Positions 9,406 to 17,914 of a DNA stretch of 64,000 bases are shown piece by piece. The stretch is from Candidatus Propionivibrio dominans (GTDB lineage Bacteria; Pseudomonadota; Gammaproteobacteria; Burkholderiales; Rhodocyclaceae). The notes below the pieces were generated by a model, which was given only the letters and a program-made list of their open reading frames with translations, made no database searches and was not told where the DNA came from. Made by a program: the position numbers and the translations under genes. The DNA lies in the NCBI GenBank assembly GCA_016709335.1, contig JADJNC010000008.1, forward strand, positions 1 through 64,000, given 5' to 3'. The stretch's first letter is position 1. Each line of letters opens with the position of its first letter.

Positions 9406-9459
9406 ATGCCTGAGGCCCGCAAATCGCCAAAAAGCCGGCGTTTTGTGGGCGTCAGGCAT
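9406..9459. repeat. Long imperfect hairpin upstream of the lanthipeptide precursor
   Basis: Arms 9406-9423 (atgcctgaggcccgcaaa) and 9442-9459 (tttgtgggcgtcaggcat) pair with two mismatches. The loop contains a further cgcc/ggcg pairing. No T tract follows on the plus strand in terminator fashion. It may be a regulatory hairpin for the precursor mRNA, a recombination site or the end of a lost element. Confidence 0.5.
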
Positions 9460-9622
9460 GAAATTGTTGAGTGTTTTGTGGGGTGAGGGGGTAATTCGGG
9501 CGGAAATTTCCGGTTGACGACAGACAGCATTAGCGAAGATACTCGCGAAATGGTGATTGAATTTTCTATCCTTGCGAAAGCCAATCATCCTGACCCGATT
9601 CATTGAGATTATGGGAGGCAAT

Positions 9623-9961
9623 ATGGCCGGCAATGACTTCATGACATTTCTGGACGTGGTCGGCAAAGACACCGCGCTCCAGGCGGAACTCAGCAAGACC
9701 GTGAGCGCCGAGGATTTCGCGGCGGCTTCGGTCAGATTGGGCAGCGGCCACGGGTTTCGCTTCTCGACGGACGACGTGCTCAAGACGCTGTCCGCAGAAG
9801 CGTCGCAACAGGCGCAGTCCGATGCCCTGAGCGATGAACAACTCGACGCCGTTGCTGGCGGCATTTGTAGTGGCGTCAGCTGCGTCGTGACTCGTGATAG
9901 TCTGGCGCAGACGCTCCAATGCAACAACAACCTGAAATTGAACTGGGTCATAAAGGTCTGA
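9623..9961 (+). CDS. lanA: Class II lanthipeptide precursor with Nif11-type leader
   Basis: The product is 112 residues. Residues 1-80 look like a Nif11-type leader (FMTFLDVVGKD, a GFRFSTDDVLKTL segment, LSDEQLDAVAGG) ending in a double-glycine site. Residues 81-112 form the core, beginning ICSGVSC and ending NNNLKLNWVIKV. The core has Cys82, Cys87 and Cys100 and five dehydratable residues (Ser83, Ser86, Thr90, Ser93, Thr97), enough for up to three thioether rings. The ATG at 9623 was chosen for GGGAGG 5 bp upstream. The frame also opens at 9557 and 9611, less well placed. It converges on lanM with 5 bp between the stops. Long Nif11 leaders are known partners of substrate-tolerant LanM enzymes. 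Ring pattern and activity cannot be predicted. Confidence 0.85.
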   Translation: MAGNDFMTFLDVVGKDTALQAELSKTVSAEDFAAASVRLGSGHGFRFSTDDVLKTLSAEASQQAQSDALSDEQLDAVAGGICSGVSCVVTRDSLAQTLQCNNNLKLNWVIKV

Positions 9962-9966
9962 GCTGC

Positions 9967-12900
9967 TCACTCCAGCGTTAGTACGCAGGGAAACGCCCGG
10001 GGTCTGGCTAGCCGCAACCAGCCGTATCCGATGCCGGCCAGGCCCTGAAACAAGCCTGGATTGCTGGCTTCGTGAATGTCTGTGAACAGCCGGTAGCTAC
10101 CGGTTGTGCGCTTGTCAGCCAACACACGGTTGGCGCGTAGGCGGGCTGCCGTCTCCTCCAGCGCCACAGTGAGAAACTCCACGCGTCCGAATTCGCCGCA
10201 GCAGAAATGATCGACCGGCGCCCGCGACAAGCCCCGGCTTGCCGAGATTGCCATGGCGAGGTCATCGGCCAGTGGCTCGTCCGGGTAGATCTGCAGCGCC
10301 GCCACCCGCGCGAGACCGATGCCGGGCGCACCGTGGCACCAGCTCGCCATGTACGGTGCGGTCCCACCGCGCAGGTCTCGCCAGTTGTTTGCGTGCGGAT
10401 CAAACAACGATCGCTCGTAGGCGAAGCCTTCCAGGGCCGCGTCGCGAAACTCTGGCCGTGCTGTTCGGGCAAACAGCGACAACAAGGCGAGTCCGATGCC
10501 GGAAGCCCCATGTGAGAAGCCGGCCAAGGGCGCGGTGTTTGCGGGCGAACGCCACGCGCGATGTCCGCAGGTAGTCGGCTCCCTGCAGTTGAGCAGATGC
10601 TCGCCACATTGCTCCGCCCGCTCCAGGAGCTCGCGGTCGCCGGTCTGATTGAAAAGACTGATTAGCGCCAGCAGCGCGCCTGCCGTGCCGTTGACGATGT
10701 CCAGCTGCTGGTCTCGCCCGATCACCTCCGGGGTGAGCCCCCGGGCAAACCACGCTGCGTGCGTCGTGAATTCCGGTGCTGCGACGAGCTTGCCGATGCA
10801 GGCCAGTCCGTACACCGTGGAGCCGATGCCGGTGAGACCGCCGATCCCGATGCTATGGATGTAGCGTCTCCGCCCTTCCCGATCCTGCGTTCGCGCCAAT
10901 TTCAGAACGGGTTCGATCCCAAGTAACGCGACCTGCCGGTAGGTGCTGTCGGCGCTGGCCGCGGCCATCGCCGCCAGAAACAATGCAATGCCCATACGAC
11001 CGTCGAAGAGCGCATCGCCAATCGGGCGAAACTGGCGAAATCCCTTTTCATCGCGGGTCTTCAGCCCCAGCCAATAGGCAGCGCCGTTGTCGGGGCAATC
11101 GATCGCACCGCCTACCAGCTGATCCGCGATTGCCGTCGCTTCACGCCAGGCGCTTTCGCAGGTGACGGGTTCCCCAGGTTCGCTATCCGTGGGCGTGCAC
11201 ACACAATGAGCGGCGCTATGACCTGAGCGGCCGCGCGTCTGGAACATGCCGTGGATGACGCGCAACTGGAATGTCCGGTCCGCGTCGTCCAGGCCTTGAA
11301 CAGTGGCAAGCACACGCACGAACGCCGGGTCTTCCAGGCAACCGGGCAGCGGGCTCATGTCCTCGCTGTCGAGGTCGGTGCTATCAGCAGTGGTCATGAA
11401 CACCGGTACATCCAGTCGTTCGAGCGCCGCCAGCTCGGCGGCCAGAATGGGCCAGAAGCGGGGCTTGCCAGTACCGTGCAGGAACGCTCGGCTCACGGCG
11501 TCCAACTCGATGGACCTCCGCGCGCCGTCGCTCAGGCACTCGGCTCGAATGCTGCGTTCTAGGATGGCCGCATAGCTCGATGTCGAACGGAAAATAAACC
11601 GCAGCAGCTGCATACGCAGTTCACGCAACGGCCCGTCTGGCGCGAGCAATAGCTCGCGCTCGTGAACCAGCAACTCGTGGAGACGCGAAAACCCGGTTTC
11701 GATCGCAGAAAGATACCCGGCGGGGTCGCCAGCATCGTCAGGGAACGGGTTGTTCGGCCGCCTTCGCGCGGCTTCATTGTGAGGAACTATCCTCATGGTG
11801 TCGGTGTTGATCGCATCGATAGTGCCCACTGGTTTCCCAGCAAAGTCGGCAATGCCACCCAAGCCGCTGACATCCTCGAAGTTTCTACCGTAGGCGTCGC
11901 CCATCATCAGCGGCAAAAGCCCGGACCTGCTGACCGAGCGATTGAAGGACCGCATCTCGGCGCCGGACAGTTCAAATCCGCCGAGCGCCGCTGACGAATG
12001 GGGTCGGGCTGCGCAGGGTTTCGAGGTCGATCAGGACCGGATGTTCGCCGCTGGCGATAATGTTTTCGTGATGCAGATCGCTCGACTGCAGGGTGCGACT
12101 CAGGCAAACCAACATCCCCGCGCGCTCGTAGTAGCGGCGCAGTTCATCATCTGTGGAACAGGTCCGATGATCAACGAACTGCACCCATCCGTAGGTCCCG
12201 CGATCCCATGTCCGCGGCACCCACAGTGGCGGCTCGGCGCCCTTCTTGTTCAGCCACTGCAGCAGGCCTGCATAGGCGACATCAATTGCGAGCCCGCGTG
12301 GTTTGTACACCAGCCTTCTGCCGCCATCCCAGTGCAGCACGTACACGCTGCGATGGTGATGATGGAAGTCAGAACAGCCAGGCTCGACGCCCGCCACGGC
12401 TTCGTCGGGAAGACCGATCAGATCCCAGTCGGCATCGAGTCTGTCGCGGAATTCGGACACCGCCTCCACCCAGAAATCGATGGCCTGCGCGCAGAGTCGA
12501 GCCAGCACCGGATACTTGAGGAAGAGCTGCAAGGCCCCATTGGCGAGGTGCTTAGACGCAAACCGAAGGTAAGGTTCTGTCGACGGTTTCGCGCGGTGTC
12601 CAAGCAGGTTCGCCAGGAGGACGGTTCCTTGCGAGCGCTCCGCTTCGAACTCAGGGAAGAAGGCCGGGAAAGCCAGCGTCGAGAGCCGCATCAGCAGATC
12701 CCGCTCTAGGTACACTGCCAGGGGTGCGCACCGCTTTGAGGACCCGAGCGCTACGCGTTGTCGAGCAACCCGAACCGCCCCCATCAGCAGTTCCTCGAAG
12801 GGAACAGGCTGATGGGCGCGAATGGCGGGGTCCCCACGGGTGGACTCCAGGCTGGCGGTAGCACCCGCGGCGATTATTGCACCTAGGGTAATCGACCAGC

Positions 12901-13153
12901 CTGGACAGTCCTCGTGCGACTCGGTTACCAATGCTCGCCTGACCAGATCCTCGGTCCAGCCCCCCCATCGCAGCCGCCGCTCGAACTGCTCATCGTCATC
13001 GCCCGCGGCGATCGATTTCCATGTCTTCAGCAAGGCAGCGGCGCGTTCTTCGCCGTCGGAATTCGATACAGATGGCTGGAACTGGCGCGCATAGTCCAGT
13101 CGCTCCCACAACGTCGCGGCGCGTGAAACGATGCTGGCAATCTCCGCTTTCAT
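9967..13153 (-). CDS. lanM: Class II lanthionine synthetase LanM, CCG type (single frameshift)
   Basis: LanM phosphorylates and dehydrates Ser/Thr in the precursor, then cyclises with Cys. The first frame (13153-11972, 393 residues) holds most of the dehydratase domain, with the kinase-like residues D359, N364, D376 and E378 in SSDLHHENII and LIDLETL. The second frame (11955-9967, 662 residues) continues with SRSGLLPLM and ends in the LanC-like cyclase with SHGASGIGL, WCHGAPGIGL and HFCCGEFGR. The zinc ligands are Cys540, 585 and 586 of that frame: the three-Cys CCG clade exemplified by ProcM. The two frames differ by one extra base, probably in CCCC near 11998; corrected, the protein is 1061 residues, normal for LanM. 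Only about 25 bp separate the start from a hydrolase gene fragment, so transcription probably comes from the upstream EthD unit. Confidence 0.9.
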
Positions 13154-13177
13154 CCCTGGATCCTAGTGGCGGGGGCA

Positions 13178-13283
13178 TCCGGCAAGCGGGTCATAGGGCC
13201 AAACCTGCGCTTTCGCCCAGCCGACACTCGCGATCAAGGAAATGACAATAAGGTGTTTGAGACTGGCGAGTGGCCCCGTTCAT
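13178..13283 (-). pseudogene. 5' fragment of the exported hydrolase gene, copy B
   Basis: Starting from an ATG at 13283 with GAGGAG upstream, the DNA matches the signal-peptide region of the hydrolase at 5517-6521 (LIVISLIASVGWAKAQ after a one-base shift, then YDPLA). Homology stops abruptly near 13178, 25 bp before lanM. The remaining 90 percent of the gene is missing. The fragment marks the right-hand junction of the inserted DNA. Confidence 0.8.
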
Positions 13284-13426
13284 CTTTTGCTCCTCTCGAT
13301 GACTATTTGAAATCAGCGACACGCTGAATAGATAACTTGCGATGCGCAGACGGCAAAATCATTCTGAATCCCTGGCGGACGGATACTGCAAAAGAGGAAG
13401 CACGTTCATCGCTTCACCTGGCCGCT

Positions 13427-13735
13427 TCACAGGTCTCTGGAATCGAAAACAAGAAGCTCGACACCGGCCTGCGCGTAATTCGCCAGATCTGCCGCTGTCG
13501 CTTGTCCTTCGGGGGAGTTCAATGCCTCCCGGATTGCGGCCATTGATTCAAAGCTCAGAATCGCAGCCAGGTGATACGGCGAATCACCCTCTGGCGTGCT
13601 TACCGGGCCGGTGCTGACTTCATAACGACGCAGACCCGGAATCTTCTTCGCCAGCGGCACCTGAATCGAAAAATAATGCGTATTGAAAGCGTTTTCGTCA
13701 GCCGGTTTCCTGTACAGGGCAACGAGTTTGGCCAT
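13427..13735 (-). CDS. EthD-family protein, copy B (intact)
   Basis: This 102-residue small protein has EthD-like features: MAKLVALYRKPAD at the N terminus, then FNTHYFSIQVPLAKKIPGL (a His in the NTHYF segment, typical of the family) and LRRYEVSTG. The start at 13735 follows GGAGGAATAATC. Family members are dimeric ferredoxin-like barrels, some needed for degradation pathways and others of unknown role. It lies between the exporter gene and the hydrolase fragment, all transcribed leftwards, and may now drive lanM. Copy A at 6539-6846 is frameshifted. Confidence 0.85.
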   Translation of the reverse strand: MAKLVALYRKPADENAFNTHYFSIQVPLAKKIPGLRRYEVSTGPVSTPEGDSPYHLAAILSFESMAAIREALNSPEGQATAADLANYAQAGVELLVFDSRDL

Positions 13736-13915
13736 GATTATTCCTCCTTGGATCGAAGATTGTATAGCGCAAATGACATGCTGAAGCGATAGATCTGTGC
13801 AATCGCATCCGATTTTAGAACCGACCAATGAGGCAAGGCGTTTACCCCCTAATGCGTCTTGCTGCTGCTCAAACTCTCTCGGTCAGCCGCGCAATGTCAT
13901 TACCCGGGCAATGTC

Positions 13916-15139
13916 TTATCTTCGTACCCGCCGGGCAAAGAGCAGGGGCGCGATGTTGTCGGCAAGGAGCAGCCCAACGGCGAGTACGGCGCCGGTCAGA
14001 ACCATGTCGGTCATCAAGCGGATGCCCATTGCGCTGCCCTGTTCCATGAGGGCGTACAGACCGCGAAAACCCATGCTGCCCGGGACCAGCGCGATGAGGC
14101 CGGGAATTTTCACCAGGATGTCGGGCTGGCCGGTGAGAAATGTGTAGAAATGGCCTGCAGTGGCCACCGCGAGCGCACCGGCAAAGGCGCCGACGACGAT
14201 ACCGAGAACGCCGCTGACCAGTGAAAACACCGCCCACGCCAGCAGGCTGCCGCCGACCATGACATGGACGGCGCGCAGCGGGGCCTGTAACACACCGAGC
14301 ATGGACACACCGAGCGCGGCGATGGCTGGCCAGATGATCCAGGCTGGCAGCGGAAGCGGACTGCCGCTGCCATGCGCAGGGAGCAGATGCACGCTGATCT
14401 GGGTGCCGATCACCAGCCCGGCCAGCATCATGAACAACAGCAGGAAGGCCCCGGCCAGCCGCCCGGTGCCGGACAGCAGGTTTTGCGTGGCGAGTTCGGA
14501 CATGGCAATGGTCAGGGTAAACCCGGGCAGCAGCAGGACAACGCCGGCGACGGCGGTGATGAACGGCGTCTGCTGCGGCAGGACGATGCTGAGAGCATGC
14601 GCGCAGAGGGCCGCCGAGGCGCACAGGATGACCGGTGTCGCCGGCCCCAGGCGGGGAATACGGGCCAGCGCCTGATGGGCGCCGACAAACAGCATGCCGA
14701 CCAGACCGCCGCACAGCATCTCGTACCAGCCGCCGCCGAGGAGGACGGCGACGGAGCCGGACAGCAGAAAGCCGAGGCCAACGAATGGCCAGCCGGACCA
14801 CAGCGGCGGCGCGCTGATGATTTCCTGGAGTTGTGCTTCGCCGTGGCCCAGGCTGTCGAGGCCGTCCATTTCGCTAATCAGCTTGTCCAGCGCGATCAGG
14901 CGCGCCATGTTGTAGTCGTAAAAAGGCAGGCGCAGCATTTCAACACGCTGTTCATTGTCCTCGTCGGTGATGTTCAGGGTCAGCATGGTCAGTACGGCAA
15001 AGCACTCGACGCGTACGCCGAAGCGTTGTCCTATCGAGTTCAGGCGCAGTTCAAGATCATGCGCCGGCATGCCGCTGATATGCAGCGCCTGCGCCAGATT
15101 GCGCAGGAACCTGGCCAGCCGGTCAAGGGGTTCGCTCAT
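13916..15139 (-). CDS. Threonine/serine exporter family membrane protein (ThrE/YjjP-YjjB fusion type)
   Basis: The product is 407 residues. The N-terminal soluble domain of about 115 residues (RVECFAVLTMLTLNITDEDN, then PPLWSGWPFVG) corresponds to the DUF1212 half. About ten hydrophobic helices follow, ending in a DUF3815-like half with GHFYTFLTGQPDILVKIPG and LVPGSMGFRGLYAL. Fused proteins of this kind (ThrE) export threonine and serine; the substrate here is inferred. The end of the gene is duplicated at 9186-9207. No clear ribosome site precedes 15139. A REP-type palindrome lies just upstream. Confidence 0.8.
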   Translation of the reverse strand: MSEPLDRLARFLRNLAQALHISGMPAHDLELRLNSIGQRFGVRVECFAVLTMLTLNITDEDNEQRVEMLRLPFYDYNMARLIALDKLISEMDGLDSLGHGEAQLQEIISAPPLWSGWPFVGLGFLLSGSVAVLLGGGWYEMLCGGLVGMLFVGAHQALARIPRLGPATPVILCASAALCAHALSIVLPQQTPFITAVAGVVLLLPGFTLTIAMSELATQNLLSGTGRLAGAFLLLFMMLAGLVIGTQISVHLLPAHGSGSPLPLPAWIIWPAIAALGVSMLGVLQAPLRAVHVMVGGSLLAWAVFSLVSGVLGIVVGAFAGALAVATAGHFYTFLTGQPDILVKIPGLIALVPGSMGFRGLYALMEQGSAMGIRLMTDMVLTGAVLAVGLLLADNIAPLLFARRVRR

Positions 15140-15256
15140 GGTTTTGGAGGTAAATCGATCATCAGTGGTTCGAAGAGAAATTAATCCGGATTTAAGCTGA
15201 GTGCAGTATTTTATAGCGTGCAGAGGGACAATTCATGCGTGATGCCGAAGTAATGC

Positions 15257-15356
15257 GTAGGTCGGGTTAGCGGCTTTTCGCGTAACCCGACAACAGCCGC
15301 CGACAGCAGCGGATCCACCTGTTGTCGGGTTACGCTGCGCTAACCCGACCTACGCG
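15257..15356. repeat. REPIN-like element, GTAGGTCGGGTTAGCG family
   Basis: Two inverted arms, each itself palindromic, enclose a short spacer. The left arm begins gtaggtcgggttagcg and carries gtaacccgac; the right arm is gtcgggttacg followed by cgctaacccgacctac. The same arms recur at 38977-39527, 52809-52840, 54622-54797 and 59549-59661, always between genes. Confidence 0.85.
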
Positions 15357-15374
15357 ATTTTGTCCTTCTCGCGC

Positions 15375-16616
15375 TCAGTCAAGCACGTGCGACACCAGAC
15401 CATCGGCCAGCTTGGGTTCGAACCAGGTTGATTTGGGCGGCATGACTTCACCGGCGTCGGCGACGGACATCAGTTCGGCCATTTGTGTCGGATGCATGGC
15501 GAAGGCAACGGCCATTTCGCCGCTATTGACGCGGCGTTCGAGTTCGCCGAGGCCCCGGATGCCGCCGACGAAGTCGATGCGCGTGTCGCGGCGCAGGTCG
15601 GCGATGCCGAGGATGGGGGCGAGGATCTGCTCGGAAAGCACCGAGACATCGAGCCGGCGAACCGGGTCCTGGGTCGGTACCCGATCCGGGCGGATGGCAA
15701 GGCGATACCAGCGTCCGTCGACATACATGCCAAACGTCCCCGTGCGCTCCGCTGTGACCCGACCGGCGCAAGAGGTCACGGTGCACCGCTCACCGACGGC
15801 CTGGAGGAAACTGTCGAGCGAGTGGCCATTGAGATCGCGCACGACGCGGTTGTAGTCCATGATGCGCATCTGCCGTGCCGGGAAGATCACCGCCAGGAAG
15901 TATTCGGCAGAGTCGGGGCGCCCCTGGCCGCGCCGTGCGGCAGCGACGCGCGAGGCGGCCGCCGAGCGGTGGTGGCCGTCGGCGATGTAGAGGCTGGGCA
16001 GGGCGCCGATGACGGCGCTGATCCGCTCGATGGCTTTTGCCTCGTCGATCCGCCAGATCGTGTGTCGAATGCCGTCGTCTGCGGTAAGGTCGGCCACCGG
16101 TGTGCCGCTAGTGGCGGCGGCGATCAGGCGCTCGGCCTCTTCGCTGTCCGGGTGCGCCAGCAGCACCGGGCCAGTCTGCGCGTTGAGCGCCTCGATCTGG
16201 CGAACGCGGTCGTCTTCCTTGTCCGGTCGCGTGAATTCGTGTTTGCGGATGCGATTGCTGTCGTAATCGGCAACCGAGGCGGCAGCGATCAGACCGCACT
16301 GCGTGTGCGTTCCCATCACTAGCCGGTAGGCGTAGTAGCAGGGACTGGTGTCGCGAATGAGGATGCCCTCGTCGATCAGCTTTTTGAGGTTTTCGGCTGA
16401 CCTGGCATAGACCTCGGGGGCGTAATGGTCGACCTCCGGCGGCAGGTCGATTTCGGCCTTGGATATGTGCAGGAAGGAACAGGGTTTGCCGGCAGCGCGC
16501 TGGCGCGCTTCCTCGCTGGAGAGAACGTCATAGGGCGGCGCGGCTACTGCGGCGGCGTGTTCGCTACGCGGGCGCAAGCCGGCAAATGGTCGGATCAGGG
16601 GACGGGCGGCAGGCAA
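15375..16616 (-). CDS. DUF1015 family protein
   Basis: The 413-residue product matches the DUF1015 family along its length: an RPFAGLRP start, APPYDVLSSEEARQ, then RHEFTRP-like KHEFTRPDKEDDR, LYIADGHHRSAAA in the middle and LDVSVLSEQIL near the end. The biochemical role of the family is not established. The DGHHR motif suggests a phosphate- or nucleotide-binding enzyme. The start is a TTG at 16616 preceded by AAGGAG 8 bp upstream. It lies downstream of aroG in the same direction, separated by a palindromic repeat. Confidence 0.85.
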   Translation of the reverse strand: MPAARPLIRPFAGLRPRSEHAAAVAAPPYDVLSSEEARQRAAGKPCSFLHISKAEIDLPPEVDHYAPEVYARSAENLKKLIDEGILIRDTSPCYYAYRLVMGTHTQCGLIAAASVADYDSNRIRKHEFTRPDKEDDRVRQIEALNAQTGPVLLAHPDSEEAERLIAAATSGTPVADLTADDGIRHTIWRIDEAKAIERISAVIGALPSLYIADGHHRSAAASRVAAARRGQGRPDSAEYFLAVIFPARQMRIMDYNRVVRDLNGHSLDSFLQAVGERCTVTSCAGRVTAERTGTFGMYVDGRWYRLAIRPDRVPTQDPVRRLDVSVLSEQILAPILGIADLRRDTRIDFVGGIRGLGELERRVNSGEMAVAFAMHPTQMAELMSVADAGEVMPPKSTWFEPKLADGLVSHVLD

Positions 16617-16655
16617 ACGGTTCTCCTTGAGGGGCTATTGATGTCAGACGTAAAC

Positions 16656-16806
16656 TTCAAATGCTTCACCACCAAGACACCAAGGACACCAAGTTTCACC
16701 AAGAAAGACTTTAAATCGCCGGGCCCTGCGTCGAGTCACCGGAATGACGAAGACTTTAACTTTGTGGAACTTGGTGTCCTTGGTGCCTTGGTGGTGAAAT
16801 TTTTTT
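16656..16806. repeat. CACCAAGGACACCAAG palindromic repeat, copy 1
   Basis: Left arm caccaccaagacaccaagg and right arm ccttggtgccttggtggtga are inverted, with internal caccaag direct repetitions. A second copy at 47804-47923 starts with the same ttcaaatgctt and ends with the same ggtggtgaa and T run. Confidence 0.85.
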
Positions 16807-16816
16807 CATTCCTCTT

Positions 16817-17914
16817 TCATTGGTTCCGCTTCGGCAATACCTCGCGCAGCAACTTGTCGGCGTCGCGCAGCATTTTTTCGGTGCTTTCCCAATCGACGCA
16901 GGCATCGGTGACCGAGCAGCCGTACTTGAGTTGCGTCAGGTCATCGGGAATCGGCTGGTTGCCGGCGACCAGGTTGGACTCGATCATTACGCCGACCAGC
17001 GACTTGTTGCCGAGGCGAACCTGATTGACCACGTCGGCCATGACCAGGGGCTGCAGATCGGGCCGCTTGAAACTGTTGGCGTGCGAGCAGTCGACGACGA
17101 TGTTCGGCGGCAGTCCGGCCTTGGCCAGCGCCTGCTCGGTCATCTGCACGCTCACCGTGTCGTAATTGGGCCGGCCGTCGCCGCCGCGCAGGACGAGATG
17201 GCCGTAGCGGTTGCCGCGCGTGCGCACAATGGCCGTACGCCCCTGGCCGTTGATGCCGAGAAAGCTATGCGGTCGGGAGGACGAAAGGATGGCGTTGATG
17301 GCGATGCCGACATCGCCGTTGGTGCCGTTCTTGAAGCCGACCGGTGTCGACAGGCCGGATGAAATCTCGCGGTGCGTCTGCGATTCGGTCGTGCGTGCGC
17401 CGATGGCCGTCCAGGCGATGAGGTCGCCGATGAATTGTGGCGAGATCGGGTCCAGAGCCTCGGTGCCGGCCGGCAGACCGATTTCGGCCACCTCATGCAG
17501 GAACTGGCGCGCTTTTTCCATGCCCTGGTCGACATGGAACGAGTCGTCCATGTCCGGGTCGTTGATGTAGCCCTTCCAGCCCGTCGTCGTGCGCGGCTTC
17601 TCGAAATAGACGCGCATGACAAGCAACAGCGTTTCGCTGACGGCATCGGCCAGCACCTTCAGGCGGCGTGCGTAATCGAGGCCGGCCACCGGGTCGTGGA
17701 TCGAGCACGGGCCGACGACGACGAACAGGCGCTGATCCTTGCGTTCGAGAATGTTGCGAAGCGCCTCGCGCCCCTGCATCACCGTTCTCGCGGCTTTTTC
17801 CGAGAGCGGTACCCGGGCGTGAATCTCCTCGGGCGAGGGCATCGGGTCGAAGTCGAGTACATTGATGTTCTCGATTTCGGGCGTGTTGATGTTGGTAATG
17901 TCCGGGTGGTTCAT
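16817..17914 (-). CDS. aroG: 3-deoxy-7-phosphoheptulonate (DAHP) synthase, class I
   Basis: This 365-residue enzyme condenses phosphoenolpyruvate with erythrose 4-phosphate, the first step of the shikimate pathway. Class I (AroG/AroF-type) motifs are visible: VVGPCSIHDP, MRVYFEKPRTTTGWKG, LDPISPQ, ARTTESQTHRE, GFKNGTNGD and VDCSHANSFK. The ATG at 17914 overlaps the corrected stop of mfd (ATGA), so the two are probably translationally coupled. Feedback class (Phe or Tyr) cannot be read from the sequence. Confidence 0.95.
   Translation of the reverse strand: MNHPDITNINTPEIENINVLDFDPMPSPEEIHARVPLSEKAARTVMQGREALRNILERKDQRLFVVVGPCSIHDPVAGLDYARRLKVLADAVSETLLLVMRVYFEKPRTTTGWKGYINDPDMDDSFHVDQGMEKARQFLHEVAEIGLPAGTEALDPISPQFIGDLIAWTAIGARTTESQTHREISSGLSTPVGFKNGTNGDVGIAINAILSSSRPHSFLGINGQGRTAIVRTRGNRYGHLVLRGGDGRPNYDTVSVQMTEQALAKAGLPPNIVVDCSHANSFKRPDLQPLVMADVVNQVRLGNKSLVGVMIESNLVAGNQPIPDDLTQLKYGCSVTDACVDWESTEKMLRDADKLLREVLPKRNQ

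Larger units (their letters stand above)
13178..13939. repeat. Direct repeat, block B (hydrolase 5' fragment, EthD gene, spacer, exporter 3' end)
   Basis: This is homologous to 6416-6934 plus 9071-9207. Within it, about 120 bp at 13284-13403 have no counterpart in block A. Block B carries the empty target site of the IS256 element and leads into the complete exporter gene. Confidence 0.85.

Noticed and set aside
11955..11998. Programmed frameshift or two separate LanM subunits
   Set aside because: No slippery heptamer with downstream structure was seen, the second frame lacks a ribosome site, and a single homopolymer error explains it, as in many other genes here.
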